From positions 4,898,001-4,962,000 of the forward strand of contig NZ_JBHSWE010000001.1 of the NCBI RefSeq assembly GCF_042661465.1: a stretch of 64,000 nt of DNA, in the 5' to 3' direction. The notes beneath the pieces are model-generated. The model was given only the letters and a program-made list of their open reading frames with translations, had not been told where the DNA came from and searched no databases. The translations under genes were made by a program, and so were the position numbers. The first letter of the stretch is position 1; each line of letters opens with the position of its first letter. This DNA is from Marinobacterium_A aestuariivivens. Lineage in GTDB: Bacteria > Pseudomonadota > Gammaproteobacteria > Pseudomonadales > Balneatricaceae. Below are positions 28,612-36,801 of this stretch, one piece after another.

Positions 28612-29325
28612 TCAGCCATGCCCGACGGTGGTAATCGAACGCAGTTTGTAGCGGGTGCCCGGATGGGTCAGGCAGGCGAAGCTGATAAGCCGGCCATCGG
28701 ACCAGGTGCGCCGGTTGACCTGGATGCAGGGGGTATTGGCGTCGATATCGAGCAGATCCTGGACCTTTTCACTCGGCAGCACCGCTTCGACGATATGCTC
28801 GATGCTGGAGATCGGGCACATCTTTGACAGGTATTCGTTGGGCGTGTGCTCGGAAAAGTCCTGTTCGAGGTAGCCGGGCACCAGGGAGGCGATGACATAG
28901 CGGTTCTCGAGCTGGATGGGCAGGCCGTTCTCAAGATGCACGATCACCGAGCGGTACACCCGGGTCCCGACCGGTACCCCCATCTGCATCGCGACCGTCT
29001 CGCTCGCGGCGGTTTCCCGCAGCTTGACCAGCCGGCTGCCGTATTCGTGGCCACGCTGGCGCACCTCGTCGGCGATGTTCTTGATGTCGGCCAGCGGCGA
29101 TTCCGCCTTGGCATCCGAAACGAAGGTACCCAGACCCGGGTAGCGAACCAGCATATTGTCCTGTACCAGATCCCGGATCGCTTTGTTGACCGTCATCCGG
29201 CTCACGTCGAACTGCTCGGCCAGCTGGGTTTCGGTCGGGATCTTGTTGCCCGGGCGGTAGGTCTGCTGCTTGATCCCGTCGAGGATGAAGCTCTTGATCT
29301 GCTGATAACGCGGCTTGTTGTTCAC
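28612..29325 (-). CDS. hutC: Histidine utilisation repressor HutC, GntR family
   Basis: HutC represses hut genes and is released by urocanate. The N-terminal winged helix (RYQQIKSFILDGI, PTETQLAEQFDVSRMTVNKAIRDL) is typical of GntR/HutC, and the C-terminal UTRA domain (about 85-235) binds ligand, with LENGLPIQLENRYV, EYL and TWSDGRLISFA. I chose GTG at complement 29323-29325 (VNNKPRYQQIK) because known HutC proteins begin here and because a TGTATATAC operator lies just upstream. The longer frame from 29400 would place that operator inside the gene. Divergent from transporter 1. Confidence 0.92.
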   Translation of the reverse strand: MNNKPRYQQIKSFILDGIKQQTYRPGNKIPTETQLAEQFDVSRMTVNKAIRDLVQDNMLVRYPGLGTFVSDAKAESPLADIKNIADEVRQRGHEYGSRLVKLRETAASETVAMQMGVPVGTRVYRSVIVHLENGLPIQLENRYVIASLVPGYLEQDFSEHTPNEYLSKMCPISSIEHIVEAVLPSEKVQDLLDIDANTPCIQVNRRTWSDGRLISFACLTHPGTRYKLRSITTVGHG

Positions 29326-29355
29326 CCGGCCCCCGGATAATGCTGAAATTGACGA

Positions 29356-29367
29356 TTGTATATACTT
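29356..29367. promoter_or_regulatory. HutC operator before hutC
   Basis: TTGTATATACTT: ten of twelve bases match the TTGTATATACAA type of palindrome bound by HutC in gammaproteobacteria. It sits about 30 bases upstream of the hutC start, consistent with autoregulation. Confidence 0.7.
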
Positions 29368-29400
29368 TTGTTTCCTATCACAACGCCCCATCTTGTTCAA

Positions 29401-29880
29401 TATTGACCCGGCAGTATTTTATCGGGATTGCCAGGCTTGGCCGGGGCCTGCATGTCCATGCCCGGTCTCACTGAGCGTACGGTATTGTATTGCCGGTTCA
29501 ATAGAAGCCATTTTGTTCAGCTGCAGCGCTGCCGATTTGCATAAAACAGTTTACATTCCAAAGTCGAATGTATATACATATACATACAAAAGGAAATCGG
29601 GCTCCTCGAGGTCCGGGCAGGATGCGTGTCGCGACGAACGGCAGCATGGCGCTGACGGTCGGCAAAGCGGCTTGGCTGCAGTGATTGAGGCTGCGGTTCG
29701 CAGGACGGGCAGGCGGGCCACCGGCCCAGCCGTCCCCCGACTGCTGGCATATTCCGATAAACCTGCGGGAGTCGAAAACGGTGAAGCGGCTGCAAGGACA
29801 CGGTGCTTGTGGAGGGCTCGGGTCTGCGAGCGGTGCGATCGCCGTCGGGCTTCCTAGAATAAAGAAGATAGGCATTTCCA
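29401..29880. other. Divergent hutC/transporter intergenic region
   Basis: No credible gene lies in these 480 bases. The only clear signal is the HutC-type palindrome near 29568, followed by TATACATATACATAC. The stretch 29600-29860 is GC-rich and featureless apart from the transporter leader. A long leader of about 300 bases separates operator and ATG. Confidence 0.5.
29568..29579. promoter_or_regulatory. HutC operator before transporter 1
   Basis: ATGTATATACAT is a perfect 12-bp palindrome with the core TGTATATACA shared with the boxes at 36495 and 36763. A further partial copy (TATACATACAAA) follows at once. Likely repression of the YjiH-type transporter by HutC. Confidence 0.75.
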
Positions 29881-31201
29881 TGAACAAGAATGGAACAGCG
29901 AGCTTGGTTTCCTTCAATCCGCTATCGATCGCCAAACTGATTCTGTTCAGTGCGGTCGGTATATTTTTCTTCTTCGTGCCGGTAGAAGTGGGGGCAAGTC
30001 CACCATCCCGCTTGACCATATCGTCTCTTGGATTCGCAGCAACCAGGCTGATAGCGCCGCGATCTATGCGCTGCTGGTGATCATCGCCGGCGGGCTCTAT
30101 CCGTTCATCAAGGGTTCGTGGCGCAAGGATGCGACCCATATCGTGTTCTCTTTCTTGAAACTTGCGGGTGTCGCCGTCTCGATGATGGCCTTCTTCGAGT
30201 TCGGGCCGGCGCTGCTGTTCGAAAAGGACATGTTGCCGTTCCTGTTCAACAAGCTGGTGATCCCGGTCGGCCTGATCGTGCCGATCGGCGCCATCTTCCT
30301 GGCGTTCCTGATCAGCTACGGGCTGCTCGAGCTGATCGGGGTGCTGTTTCAGCCCATCATGCGGCCGCTGTTCAAGACCCCGGGCAAGTCGGCCATCGAT
30401 GCGGTGGCGTCTTTCGTCGGCAGCTACTCGATCGGCCTGCTGATCACCAACCGGGTCTACAAGTCCGGACAGTACTCGGCGAAGGAAGCGGCCATCATCG
30501 CGACGGGCTTCTCCACGGTCTCGGCCACCTTCATGGTGATCGTCGCCAAGACCCTGGGGCTGATGGATATCTGGAACCTGTTTTTCTGGTCGACACTGGC
30601 GATCACCTTTATCGTCACGGCCATTACCGTGCGAATCTTTCCGCTGTCGCGGATGGATGATCAGGCCGTAGCGCCGGAGCACGAGGTGCTCGAGCATCAC
30701 CGCCTCAAGCAGGCTGTACTGGAAGGGCTCGAGGCGAACGAAAAGGCATTGCCGTTGCTGGTCAATATCCGTCGCAACTTCGTCGAGGGCCTGCTGATGG
30801 CCATGAGCATCCTGCCGTCGATCATGTCGGTCGGGCTGATCGGTCTGCTGGTCGCCAAGTACACGCCGCTGTTCGACTGGATGGGTTACCTGTTCTATCC
30901 GTTCACGGCCCTGGCGCAGCTGCCCGACCCGCTGCTGGTGGCCAAGGCTTCGGCGACCGGTCTTGCGGAGATGTTCCTGCCGGCGCTGCTGATGGCCGAA
31001 GGGGCGATCGCCGCCAAGTTCGTCACCGGCTGCGTGGCGATCTCGTCGATCCTGTTCTTCTCGGCCTCGATTCCCTGCATCCTGTCGACCGAGATTCCGC
31101 TGACCATCCGCCAGATGCTGATCATCTGGTACCAGCGCGTCGCGCTGACCATTCTGCTTTCGGCCCCGGTGGCCTTCTATGCTGAAAGCCTGATCGGTTG
31201 A
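29881..31201 (+). CDS. YjiH-family transporter 1, HutC-controlled (frameshift near 29992)
   Basis: An integral membrane protein of the nucleoside-recognition (Gate)/YjiH family, about 440 residues, with some ten hydrophobic segments and the family motif RPLFKTPGKSAIDAVASFVG near 160-179, then LLITNRVYKSGQYSAKEAA. The second Gate segment has LPALLMAEGAIAAKFVTG. The frame breaks at GGGGG 29990-29994; one more G reads VEVGGKSTIPLDHI and joins the N-terminus to the long frame. ATG 29881. A perfect HutC box lies upstream, so it probably imports histidine, urocanate or a related imidazole compound. This is inference from context; family substrates are poorly known. Confidence 0.83.
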
Positions 31202-31222
31202 CGGCTTTTCATCCGCACCCGA

Positions 31223-31259
31223 AAGCCCGGAACGGTTGACGCCGTTTCCGGGCTTTTTT
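31223..31259 (+). terminator. Intrinsic terminator after transporter 1
   Basis: AGCCCGGAACGG, loop TTGACG, CCGTTTCCGGGCT with one bulged base, followed by T6. It also separates this gene from the convergent LysR gene. Confidence 0.88.
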
Positions 31260-31291
31260 CGTGGTGCGCGCCCACTATTGCCATTCCTTGC

Positions 31292-32196
31292 CTACTGCGC
31301 CTGCTCATCCTGCGCAAACATCGCCCTGATCTCGTCCATCACCGCCTGGGCAATCGGGGTCGGTGAGAAGTGGTGGGATTGCGCCATCACCAGTTTTTGG
31401 GTCGGCAGCTCGTCGGCGATGGGCCGGCAGACCAGGGTCAGGCCGTCGTAGGTCAGTTCCGACGCCGGGCGGGTGACCAGCAGCGAAACCCCCAGTCCGT
31501 GGGCCACCATGCCGCGTACCATTTCCAGCGAGGTCGTGCGGTAGGCGATGACCGGCTCCAGGTTGTAGTGCCAGAACGGCGACATCAGGAATTCCCGGCT
31601 CATGGGCAGGTCGATCTGGATAAAGTCCTCCTGAGCAAGATCCCTGAGGGAAACCCGTTCGTGCCGCGCCAGGGGTGGTCCCGCGGCAGCGCGGCATAGA
31701 ACTGGTACTCCTTCAGCAGATGCACAAGGGGGCGTTCGCTCATGCCCAGATCGTAGGTCAATGCCAGTTCGACCTGTCCGGTATCCAGCATGCGGCTGAT
31801 CGAGGCGAGATCGCCTTCGCGCAGTTGGACTTCGACCTTGGGCAGGTTGTCGCGCAGGCGGCGGATCAGGCGGGGCACGTACGAGGGGCCGAGCGTGGCG
31901 AAATAGCCGATGGTGATCTGTCCGCGCAGTTGCGAGCCGGCATCCGGCGGCTCGCCGAACATCTCGGCCCGGGAGAGCAGGGACCGGGCCTCCTCGAGCT
32001 TGCCGCGTCCGAACGGCGTGATCGCCAGCCCTCTGGGAGGGTTGCGGATAAAGAGTTCCGCGCCAAGCGCATCCTCCAGGGTGCGGACAGTCAGTGAGAC
32101 CGCGGGCTGCGACAGGTGCAGGGCGCGGGAGGCGCCGGACGTGCCGCCGCATTCGGCCACCGCGACAAACACCTTGAGTTGATGAAGGGTAATCAC
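31292..32196 (-). CDS. LysR-family regulator (frameshift near 31673)
   Basis: About 301 residues after repair. The N-terminal winged helix is clear (HQLKVFVAVAECGGTSGASR, ALHLSQPAVSLTVRTLED) and the C-terminal half is a LysR substrate-binding domain (GQITIGYFATLGPSYVPRL; HGLGVSLLVTRPAS). The break is at GGGG 31672-31675 (CCCC on the coding strand): one more base turns HPWRGTN into HPLARHERVSLRDLAQEDF. Start GTG 32196. It is transcribed divergently from the CoA-transferase gene, the usual layout for a LysR regulator and its target, so it probably controls the CoA-transferase and acyl-CoA dehydrogenase genes. Confidence 0.88.
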
Positions 32197-32301
32197 TATC
32201 AGATTTATATATATTGAATATTGGTAACTAGTATTTTACGCAATAGTAGGGGGCTGGCAAACTCGATTTCAAGATCACCGAACGAACAAGCGAGTCCGCC
32301 C
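32197..32301. promoter_or_regulatory. Divergent lysR / CoA-transferase promoter region
   Basis: AT-rich core TTTATATATATTGAATATTGG at 32206-32225, in a GC-rich background, is the likely overlapping promoter and LysR site (T-N11-A patterns such as ATATTGAATAT). It lacks the TGTATATACA core of the HutC boxes. Confidence 0.5.
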
Positions 32302-33444
32302 ATGGAACAGAACAAGAATCGCCAGCCCCTCGATGGCATCAAGGTCGTCGACCTGACACGGGTCCTGTCCGGCCCTTTCTGCACGGCATTGCTGTCGGAC
32401 CTTGGCGCCGAGATCATCAAGATCGAACCGCCCACCGGTGACGAATACCGTCATGTCGGTCCCTTCAGGGCAGGGGAGAGTGCACTCTTCACCCTGATCA
32501 ACCGCAACAAGAAAGGGGCGGTCGCCGACCTCAAGAACCCCGGGCACCTGAACCGGGTGCTGGAGCTGGCCCGCGAGGCCGATGTGTTCGTCGAAAACTT
32601 CAAGCCCGGTGTCGCCGACCGTCTCGGTGTCGGCTACGAGGCGGTCCGCGCGATCAATCCCGATATCGTCTATGCCAGCATTTCCGGCTTCGGCCAGAGC
32701 GGCGAGAACAGCCAGTTGCCGGCATACGACCTGGTGGTGCAGGCGATGTCCGGGATGATGGCGATTACCGGTGAAGCCGATGGCGAGCCGACCAAGGTGG
32801 GAGAGTCCATCGCTGACCTCGTGGCCGGTCTTTATGGCTCCTGGGCCATTCTCGCGGCACTGTTCGACCGTCAGCGCACAGGCCTGGGGGTGCATCTGGA
32901 CGTGGCCATGCTGGATTGCCTGTTTTCGCTGATGCCGACACCTGTCGCGCAGTGGATGTTCAGTGGCGAGGCGCCCGGGCGTGTCGGCAACCGGCATCCG
33001 CTGTCGACGCCTTTCGGCTCCTTCAGTGCGCGGGATGGCCGGGTCATTATCGCGGTATTGAACAACCGGCAGTTCAGTGCCCTCTGCGTTGCCATGGGGC
33101 GGCCGGAGATCGCCGAAGATCCCCGTTTTCGCTCCGACGAGGAACGAACCCGCCACGAACCGGCGCTGCGCGATCTGATCGAGTCCTGGCTGTCCGGACA
33201 GACGGTGGAATCGGCCATCGATACCCTGTCCGGGGCCGGGATTCCGGCGTCGCCGGTGCTGGAAATGCGCGATGTGCTGGCCCGCGCCAGCCGTGGTGAG
33301 CGCCAGTTGTTGCAGACCCAGCAACACCCCCGTCTCGGACCTGTTCCGGCGATGATGCAGCCCGTGCGTGCCAGCGCCTGGGCAAGGCCGGAACCGAACA
33401 CGGCACCGGAGCTCGGCGAACACGACGACGAGTTGTTCGGCTAA
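32302..33444 (+). CDS. CaiB/BaiF class III CoA-transferase
   Basis: Class III transferases move CoA between an acyl-CoA and a free acid through an aspartyl-CoA thioester anhydride. This 380-residue protein is complete: GIKVVDLTRVLSGPFCT near 13-29, NRNKKGAVADLKNP near 70, NFKPGVADRLGVGYE near 101, and the catalytic-loop motif GESIADLVAGLYGSW with Asp172 as the expected nucleophile. ATG 32302 was preferred to the longer frame because the family fold begins at once after it. The gene is followed by an acyl-CoA dehydrogenase and lies inside a hut cluster. In the carnitine system the same pair (CaiB, CaiA) recycles CoA between substrate and product. The substrate here is unknown; see findings. 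Confidence 0.9.
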   Translation: MEQNKNRQPLDGIKVVDLTRVLSGPFCTALLSDLGAEIIKIEPPTGDEYRHVGPFRAGESALFTLINRNKKGAVADLKNPGHLNRVLELAREADVFVENFKPGVADRLGVGYEAVRAINPDIVYASISGFGQSGENSQLPAYDLVVQAMSGMMAITGEADGEPTKVGESIADLVAGLYGSWAILAALFDRQRTGLGVHLDVAMLDCLFSLMPTPVAQWMFSGEAPGRVGNRHPLSTPFGSFSARDGRVIIAVLNNRQFSALCVAMGRPEIAEDPRFRSDEERTRHEPALRDLIESWLSGQTVESAIDTLSGAGIPASPVLEMRDVLARASRGERQLLQTQQHPRLGPVPAMMQPVRASAWARPEPNTAPELGEHDDELFG

Positions 33445-33579
33445 GCCCCCCAGGGACCTCCGACTCACACTATCAGCAACGAAACACCCGCCTCCCGGCC
33501 GGTGGTGCGGATGCGTGCGGGCGAAACAAGCCGCGCGCAGCCGTATTGCAGGCGAATCGGGACTCTCAGGAGAAAAACG

Positions 33580-34718
33580 ATGAATATCACCATCACCGAA
33601 GACGATCGCATGCTGTCAGACGCGTTGAATCGCTTTTGCCAGGAAGTGATTGCGCCAAAAGCTGCTGAAATCGATGAAGGCAGTCTGTCGTCTACCTGTC
33701 ACCGTCAGGCGTTGTCCGATATCGGCATCATGGGCATGAATCTGCCGGAAGCCTGTGGCGGTACCGGTGTCTCCGCGGTGGCCCTCTATCTGGCCGTGGA
33801 AAACCTGGCCGGCGCCTGCGGCTCGACGGCATCGATGGTCACCGCCCATTTTCTTGCCACCGACTCGATTCTGCTCGGTGGCACCGAAGCGCAGAAACAG
33901 GCCTGGCTGCCGGATGCTGCCACCGGGTCCAAGCTCGGCGCTTTCGCGCTCACCGAACCGGCGGCCGGCTCGAATCCGGCGGCGATGCGCACCTTTGCCG
34001 AGAAGACGGCAACCGGTTACCGCCTGCGGGGCGTCAAGCACTTCATCTCCAATGCCGCCGAAGCGGACTTCCTGGTCGTCTATGCGAAGACCGACAAGAG
34101 CGCAGGTCATCGCGGCATCAGTGCCTTTATCGTCGACCGCCACTCGGCGGGGATCGAGGTCGCGTCGCCGGAGCGGACCATGGGGCTGAAGGGGGACATG
34201 TATTCGAAGTCGCGCTGGACTGCGAAGTGCCGGCGGAAAACCTGCTCGGCGGCGTCGAGGGCAACGGCTTTCGTACCGCCATGCAGGTGCTCGACAACGG
34301 TCGTGTCGAAATCGCCGCCAGTTGCACCGGCATCGCCCGCGCCGCCTATGAGGCTGCGCTGTTCTGGGCCAATACCCGCGAGGTCAACGACCATCCGATC
34401 GGCGAGTTCCAGGGACTGCAGTGGATGATCGCCGACATGGCCACCGATCTGGAAGCCGCGCGCCTGTTCGGTCTGAAAGCCGCCACCCGGCGCGAAGCCG
34501 GGGAGCGCTTCTCCCTCGAATCCGCGATGGCGAAGCTCTATGCCTCGGAGGCGGCCGGCCGCATTACCGACAAGGCGCTGCAGCTTCACGGCGGCTACGG
34601 CTACACCCGTGAAATGCCGCTCGAGCGCTATGTTCGCGACGTGCGCATCATGCGCATCTACGAGGGCTCTTCCGAAGTTCAGCGCAACATCATCGCCCGC
34701 ACGGTGCTGAAGGGCTGA
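33580..34718 (+). CDS. Acyl-CoA dehydrogenase, short-chain type (frameshift near 34193)
   Basis: FAD enzyme oxidising an acyl-CoA to the trans-2-enoyl-CoA, about 379 residues after repair. Motifs: GAFALTEPAAGSNPAAM near 125-141 (flavin contact), KHFISNAAEADFLVV, and LHGGYGYTREMPLERYVRD then IMRIYEGSSEVQRNIIAR, whose YEG Glu is the catalytic base of SCAD/BCAD-type members. The break is at GGGGG 34191-34195: one more G gives MGLKGGHVFEVALDCEVPAENLL in place of nonsense. The usual R-K-QFG motif reads REVNDHPIGEFQ, a marked change. It lacks the NTYEGTHDIH motif of glutaryl-CoA dehydrogenase. ATG 33580 has a strong AGGAG. Confidence 0.9.
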
Positions 34719-34724
34719 GGCTGT

Positions 34725-34757
34725 TGGCGGCCCCTCGAACTCGCCCGGGGGCCGCCA
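34725..34757 (+). terminator. Hairpin after the acyl-CoA dehydrogenase gene
   Basis: TGGCGGCCCC (34725-34734) pairs perfectly with GGGGCCGCCA (34748-34757). No T tract follows, so it may attenuate or stabilise transcript ends ahead of transporter 2. Confidence 0.5.
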
Positions 34758-34903
34758 GCGAACGCATAACCGTAAAGGGGAGGATGATCCGGGGGATCGA
34801 GGCCTGTAACCTGGGGCGAACCCATCGCGCCAGCTATCAGTCCGGCGGCGCCTTCGCGGCTCGCGGGGCGACCGAGAATAATCATAATACTGGAGACAAA
34901 GCG

Positions 34904-36250
34904 ATGAATAACGCTGAAGTGATGCGCAAAAGCAGCAGTGGCGGTGCCTTGAAGGCGCTTGTCGGCAGCCTGATCGGCCTGTCGATCTTCTTTATTCCCA
35001 TTGCCGGCAACGAGGAGCAATCGAAGGTGCCGCTGGTCAGCATCATCGGTGCAATCAAGGACCTGCTGGGCGGGAGCCTCGAGTACCTCACGCTGGGCAT
35101 TACGCTGCTGCTGAGCCTGACCTGGATCGGATCCCGGGTGACGGCGAACAGGGCGCTGAAAGACTATCACCGCAAGGACAACGGCATCGTCGGGTTCCTG
35201 TTCCTGCTTGGGGCGGTGTTCGCGGCGCTGCTGGTGTTCAAGGTCGGGCCCGACTGGTTCCTGCACAAGGACGTCGGCGGGCTTGCGCTCTACCTCGGCG
35301 GCAGCGTGTTCCTGACCGTGACCGTGGCCGGTTTCTTCGTGCTCTTCCTCACCGAGTTCGGGTTTCTCGAGTTTGTCGGCACCCTGATGGAGCCGCTGAT
35401 GCGCCCGCTGTACCGGCTGCCGGGGCGTTCCGCGGTCGATGCGGTGGCGTCGTTTGTCGCGGCCCCTGCCGTCGGCATCTTCATCACCAACAAGCTGTAC
35501 AAAAGCGGCCACTATACCCAGCGCGAAGCCGCAAGCATTGCCACCAACTTCAGCATCTGCAGCCTGGGCTTCTTCGCATTGCTGGCGTCGATCGGCGGTA
35601 TCATGGAATACCTGCCGCACATGATCATCTCCTCTTTCATCATCAACTTCGTGCTGGCGGCCATCGTCACCCGCATACCGCCACTGAACAACAAGCCGGA
35701 TACCTTCTTCGACGGCTGTGCGGCGCAGGACAATGACGACGACCGGCCGCAGACCGGCAATATCCTGGTGCGTGCCTGCAGTGCCGCGGCCGAGCGCGCC
35801 TCCCAGACCAGGTCTGACGTGTTTCAGAAGTATCTCTGGGAGGCGACCACCTTTGCCCAGAAGATCGTTGCCTACATTCTGTCGATCGCAACCCTCTCGC
35901 TGATAATCGGTACCTATACGCCGGTATTCGATTACCTGGGCGTCGTGATCGAGCCACTGATCAACCTGTTCAACCTGCCCGATGCCGACAAGATCGCGCC
36001 GACGGTGCTGATCTCGATCGCCGAAATCGCCTTGCCGGCGATCATGATTTCCGGTGGTGACGTCGCGCCGATGAGCATCTTCTTCGTCTGCACCCTGTCG
36101 ACCATCCAGATCATCTTCTTCACCGAAAGCGCAAATGCGATGCTGGAGTCCGATATCCCGCTGTCGGTGAAGGACCTGGTCGTCATCTTCCTGATCCGAA
36201 CCTTGCTGGCGATCCCGCTGGTGGCCGGGGCGGCCCATCTGATCTTCTGA
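34904..36250 (+). CDS. YjiH-family transporter 2
   Basis: A 448-residue membrane protein paralogous to transporter 1. It shares MRPLYRLPGRSAVDAVASFV and FITNKLYKSGHYTQREAA and has roughly ten hydrophobic segments. ATG 34904 with TGGAGAC upstream; a longer frame is ignored because the family starts here. It is intact. It follows the acyl-CoA dehydrogenase gene after 185 bases and precedes hutI after a repeat-rich gap with HutC boxes. Having two paralogues in one cluster suggests two different imported substrates, for example histidine and an imidazole acid. This is inference. Confidence 0.82.
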   Translation: MNNAEVMRKSSSGGALKALVGSLIGLSIFFIPIAGNEEQSKVPLVSIIGAIKDLLGGSLEYLTLGITLLLSLTWIGSRVTANRALKDYHRKDNGIVGFLFLLGAVFAALLVFKVGPDWFLHKDVGGLALYLGGSVFLTVTVAGFFVLFLTEFGFLEFVGTLMEPLMRPLYRLPGRSAVDAVASFVAAPAVGIFITNKLYKSGHYTQREAASIATNFSICSLGFFALLASIGGIMEYLPHMIISSFIINFVLAAIVTRIPPLNNKPDTFFDGCAAQDNDDDRPQTGNILVRACSAAAERASQTRSDVFQKYLWEATTFAQKIVAYILSIATLSLIIGTYTPVFDYLGVVIEPLINLFNLPDADKIAPTVLISIAEIALPAIMISGGDVAPMSIFFVCTLSTIQIIFFTESANAMLESDIPLSVKDLVVIFLIRTLLAIPLVAGAAHLIF

Positions 36251-36277
36251 TTATTTGCCAAGAGCCGAACGACGGTT

Positions 36278-36478
36278 CGCACCGGGGCGGCGCTCCTACG
36301 GGACGGTGCGACCGTCACTGTGACGTAGGAGCCTCGCCCCGAGGCGAATGATGTCGGCACGGTGGTTAATCGCACCGGGGCGTCGCTCCTACGGGACGTG
36401 CCACCGTCATGGTGGCGTAGGAGCCTCGTCCCGAGGCGAATGATGTCGGCACGGAGGTTATTCGCACCGGGCGCCGCG
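36278..36478. repeat. Tandem REP-like repeat, about 2.2 copies of 92-93 bp
   Basis: Units begin CGCACCGGGGCG at 36278 and 36371, with a partial third at 36463. Each contains GCTCCTACGGGAC facing GACGTAGGAGC or GGCGTAGGAGC, so each can fold into a long hairpin around CCTACG/CGTAGG, and ends CGAGGCGAATGATGTCGGCACGG. The style (GTAGGAGC...) is that of REP elements in gammaproteobacteria. Confidence 0.88.
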
Positions 36479-36494
36479 AAGCCTTTCTGCGCTA

Positions 36495-36508
36495 TATGTA
36501 TATACATA
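36495..36508. promoter_or_regulatory. HutC operator, distal site before hutI
   Basis: TATGTATATACATA is a perfect 14-bp palindrome with the TGTATATACA core. It is 255 bases upstream of the proximal hutI box, so it could serve in looping or be a remnant. Confidence 0.65.
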
Positions 36509-36762
36509 ATTATCTGTCTTCCTGCTGCACGACATCGGAAGGGCGTTGCCGGCATGCCTTCAAAGGCGCTGCCGGCGCGATTCTGACCGCTTTCGTCAAA
36601 GCGCCGCAGGAACTGCGGGGTGCTTCATAAAAAGCCATATATAACAAATAGATAAGTCAGTAAGTTCGACGTGTTCAAAGCCGTTCCGGCAAGGCTGTGA
36701 GGTGCAGCCTGAAAAAAATCCGGCAAAAGCTTTTGCCTTCTGAAAATCTTGTGGTATATATA

Positions 36763-36772
36763 TGTATATACA
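36763..36772. promoter_or_regulatory. HutC operator, proximal site before hutI
   Basis: Perfect TGTATATACA within CTTGTGGTATATATATGT and the following ATACAA. It sits about 30 bases before the hutI start and overlaps the probable promoter, so binding should block hutIGU transcription. Confidence 0.75.
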
Positions 36773-36801
36773 AATCAAACGGCACGAAAAAGGTGGATGC
36801 A

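Larger units (their letters stand above)
36251..36801. other. Repeat-rich intergenic region before hutI
   Basis: This 551-base gap holds no credible gene. It contains the 92-bp tandem repeat (36278-36478) and two HutC-type palindromes (36495, 36763), listed separately. The final 60 bases are AT-rich and form the hutI promoter. Confidence 0.6.

Noticed and set aside
32206..32225. Fifth HutC operator before the CoA-transferase gene
   Set aside because: The AT-rich TTTATATATATTGAATATTG resembles a HutC box in composition but lacks the TGTATATACA core and symmetry, and fits better as a divergent LysR promoter.
32197..34718. LysR plus CoA-transferase plus acyl-CoA dehydrogenase read as a glutarate (gcdR-gcdG-gcdH) operon
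   Set aside because: The gene layout matches, but the dehydrogenase has SCAD-type motifs (LHGGYGYTREMPLERY, YEGSSEVQRN) and not the NTYEGTHDIH pattern of glutaryl-CoA dehydrogenase. The transferase alone cannot exclude glutarate.
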